Shown here piece by piece: positions 12,565-13,544 of a stretch of 13,544 nt of DNA. The position numbers were made by a program, and so were the translations under genes. The notes beneath the pieces were generated by a model, which worked only from the letters and a program-made list of their open reading frames with translations, was not told the DNA's origin and did not search any database. How positions within the stretch are numbered: the first letter of the stretch is position 1; every line of letters begins with the position of its first letter. Source of the DNA: JAVBOV01 sp031550205 (lineage in GTDB: Bacteria > Pseudomonadota > Alphaproteobacteria > RF32 > CAG-239); NCBI GenBank assembly GCA_031550205.1, contig JAVBOV010000003.1, positions 1-13,544 on the forward strand. Direction: 5' to 3'.

Positions 12565-13544
12565 ATGCAGATAACAAATAAAATTTCGGATAAGAATGCT
12601 TTGCAGTTGTTGAAGATGGCGGAGTTTTTTTGGTTTTTTCTGCTTATAGTTCCTGTTGCGGTCTTACTTTACCAAGACAAAGGCATATCTGTGGGTGATT
12701 TTTTCTTGATTCAGGGCTTGTTTAGAATAGCAAGTTTTGCGTTAGAAATTCCCAGCGGGTATATGTCTGACGTTTTCAGCCGCAAGAAAATTCTGTTTAT
12801 TGGCGGGATTTTTTGGTTTGTCGGCAATATTGGTTTGTTTTATGCATATGGGTTTTGGGAAATAGCCTTTTGTGAAATGTCGTTTGGGTTTGCGGCGGCA
12901 TTATTCTCCGGCACAAAGGAGGCATATGCCTACGATTTGTTAAAGCGAATGAATAGAGAAAAACAGTTTTTGAAAGAAAACGGAAGCATTGCCACATATG
13001 CTCAGGTTGCGTGTTTTATAGCGGTGGTTTTGGGCGGCATATTATACCCAATAATCGGAATGGGAATTATTGTGATTGAAGCATTGGCCGCTTTTTTGGC
13101 AGTTGTATGCATATATTTTCTACCCGAACTGCATGAAGCCCGCCGCAAGGTGGCTCCGGAATCAAGCCCGCTAAAAGACATGATGAAAATAGTAAAAATG
13201 ACAGTTAAACATCCTGAAATTAAATTATTTATGTTATTTCCGGCAATGTTCGGCGCTTTTACCATTGTTTTGATGTGGATATTGCAGCCAACGATGGAAA
13301 CGGCCGGAGTTGCGGTGGCAATTTTTGGTGTTTTTGTTGGGTTAAACCAGTTTTCAAGAATAGTTTTTGCAAAATTTACTCATAATATTTATGATGTTTT
13401 GGGAACAAAAAACACCCTTTGTCTTTGTATTGGCGCAATAGTTCTTGCAATATTTTGCGTATATGGAGCTTTGTATTTCAAGACAATGGCGGCCGTGTAT
13501 TTGTGCTGTGCCATACTTGCGATTGTTCCGGCGATGCAAAAAAT
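12565..13544 (+). CDS. Major facilitator superfamily transporter, 3' end outside window
   Basis: The frame is open from ATG 12565 to the window edge, giving 326 complete codons; the stop is not in view. The protein is an inner-membrane carrier with repeated hydrophobic spans, starting with FFWFFLLIVPVAVLLY (about 21-36). The loop between spans 2 and 3 carries the MFS motif A variant SGYMSDVFSRKK (64-75), with the conserved Gly, Asp and basic residues. EIPSG before it and SGTKEAYAYD (115-124) are typical of a drug/solute exporter-like MFS group, but the substrate cannot be told. A long hydrophilic loop (about 192-222, with EARRKVAPESS) separates the two halves, as expected after span 6. The ribosome site is weak (GGAAAA 6 bases before the ATG). 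An in-frame GTG at 12553 is an alternative start. It is transcribed independently of the tRNA. Confidence 0.85.
   Translation, partial: MQITNKISDKNALQLLKMAEFFWFFLLIVPVAVLLYQDKGISVGDFFLIQGLFRIASFALEIPSGYMSDVFSRKKILFIGGIFWFVGNIGLFYAYGFWEIAFCEMSFGFAAALFSGTKEAYAYDLLKRMNREKQFLKENGSIATYAQVACFIAVVLGGILYPIIGMGIIVIEALAAFLAVVCIYFLPELHEARRKVAPESSPLKDMMKIVKMTVKHPEIKLFMLFPAMFGAFTIVLMWILQPTMETAGVAVAIFGVFVGLNQFSRIVFAKFTHNIYDVLGTKNTLCLCIGAIVLAIFCVYGALYFKTMAAVYLCCAILAIVPAMQK

Overview
The window reads as chromosomal DNA from an alphaproteobacterium with a moderately AT-rich genome, possibly one of the uncultured gut or aquatic lineages. This rests on the yqeY-dnaG-rpoD gene order, a sigma-70 whose C-terminal half reads like alphaproteobacterial RpoD, and recurrent GTCAT-bordered palindromes between genes. 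No species can be named from sequence alone.

Layout. (1) Bases 1-564: the C-terminal end of an RTX (calcium-binding repeat) protein, probably exported by type I secretion. (2) 565-2427, minus strand: an operon reading greA, then a 53-residue Cys/Lys-rich protein, then trxB. It starts from a sigma-70-like promoter with a leader that contains an attenuator-like hairpin. (3) 2516-4908, plus strand: two envelope genes, a DUF3015 periplasmic protein followed by a DUF4105 (Lnb-like) protein with a probable outer-membrane barrel. (4) 4909-5447: a gene-free stretch packed with palindromes and ending in a bidirectional terminator. (5) 5448-6157, minus strand: two small unrecognised genes (64 and 107 aa), each with its own promoter and terminator. 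(6) 6184-12028, plus strand: yqeY, dnaG, rpoD and an unrecognised 406-aa gene that resembles the deoxyhypusine-synthase family and lies 13 bases after rpoD. (7) 12029-12379: about 350 bases without a convincing gene, ending in a tRNA promoter. (8) tRNA-Ile(CAU) with its terminator. (9) The start of a major facilitator transporter that runs off the window.

How the genes fit together. Region 6 is the classic macromolecular-synthesis cluster, which links replication priming (DnaG) with transcription initiation (RpoD). GreA rescues backtracked polymerase and TrxB drives thiol reduction. The envelope pair probably acts outside the cytoplasm.

The most interesting points are: a thioredoxin reductase that has lost the usual NADPH 2'-phosphate motif and is coupled to a new tiny four-cysteine protein; the DHS-like gene behind rpoD; two mosaic intergenic elements with a cloverleaf-like architecture; a possible greA leader attenuator; and a Ser replacing a near-invariant Ile in sigma-70.
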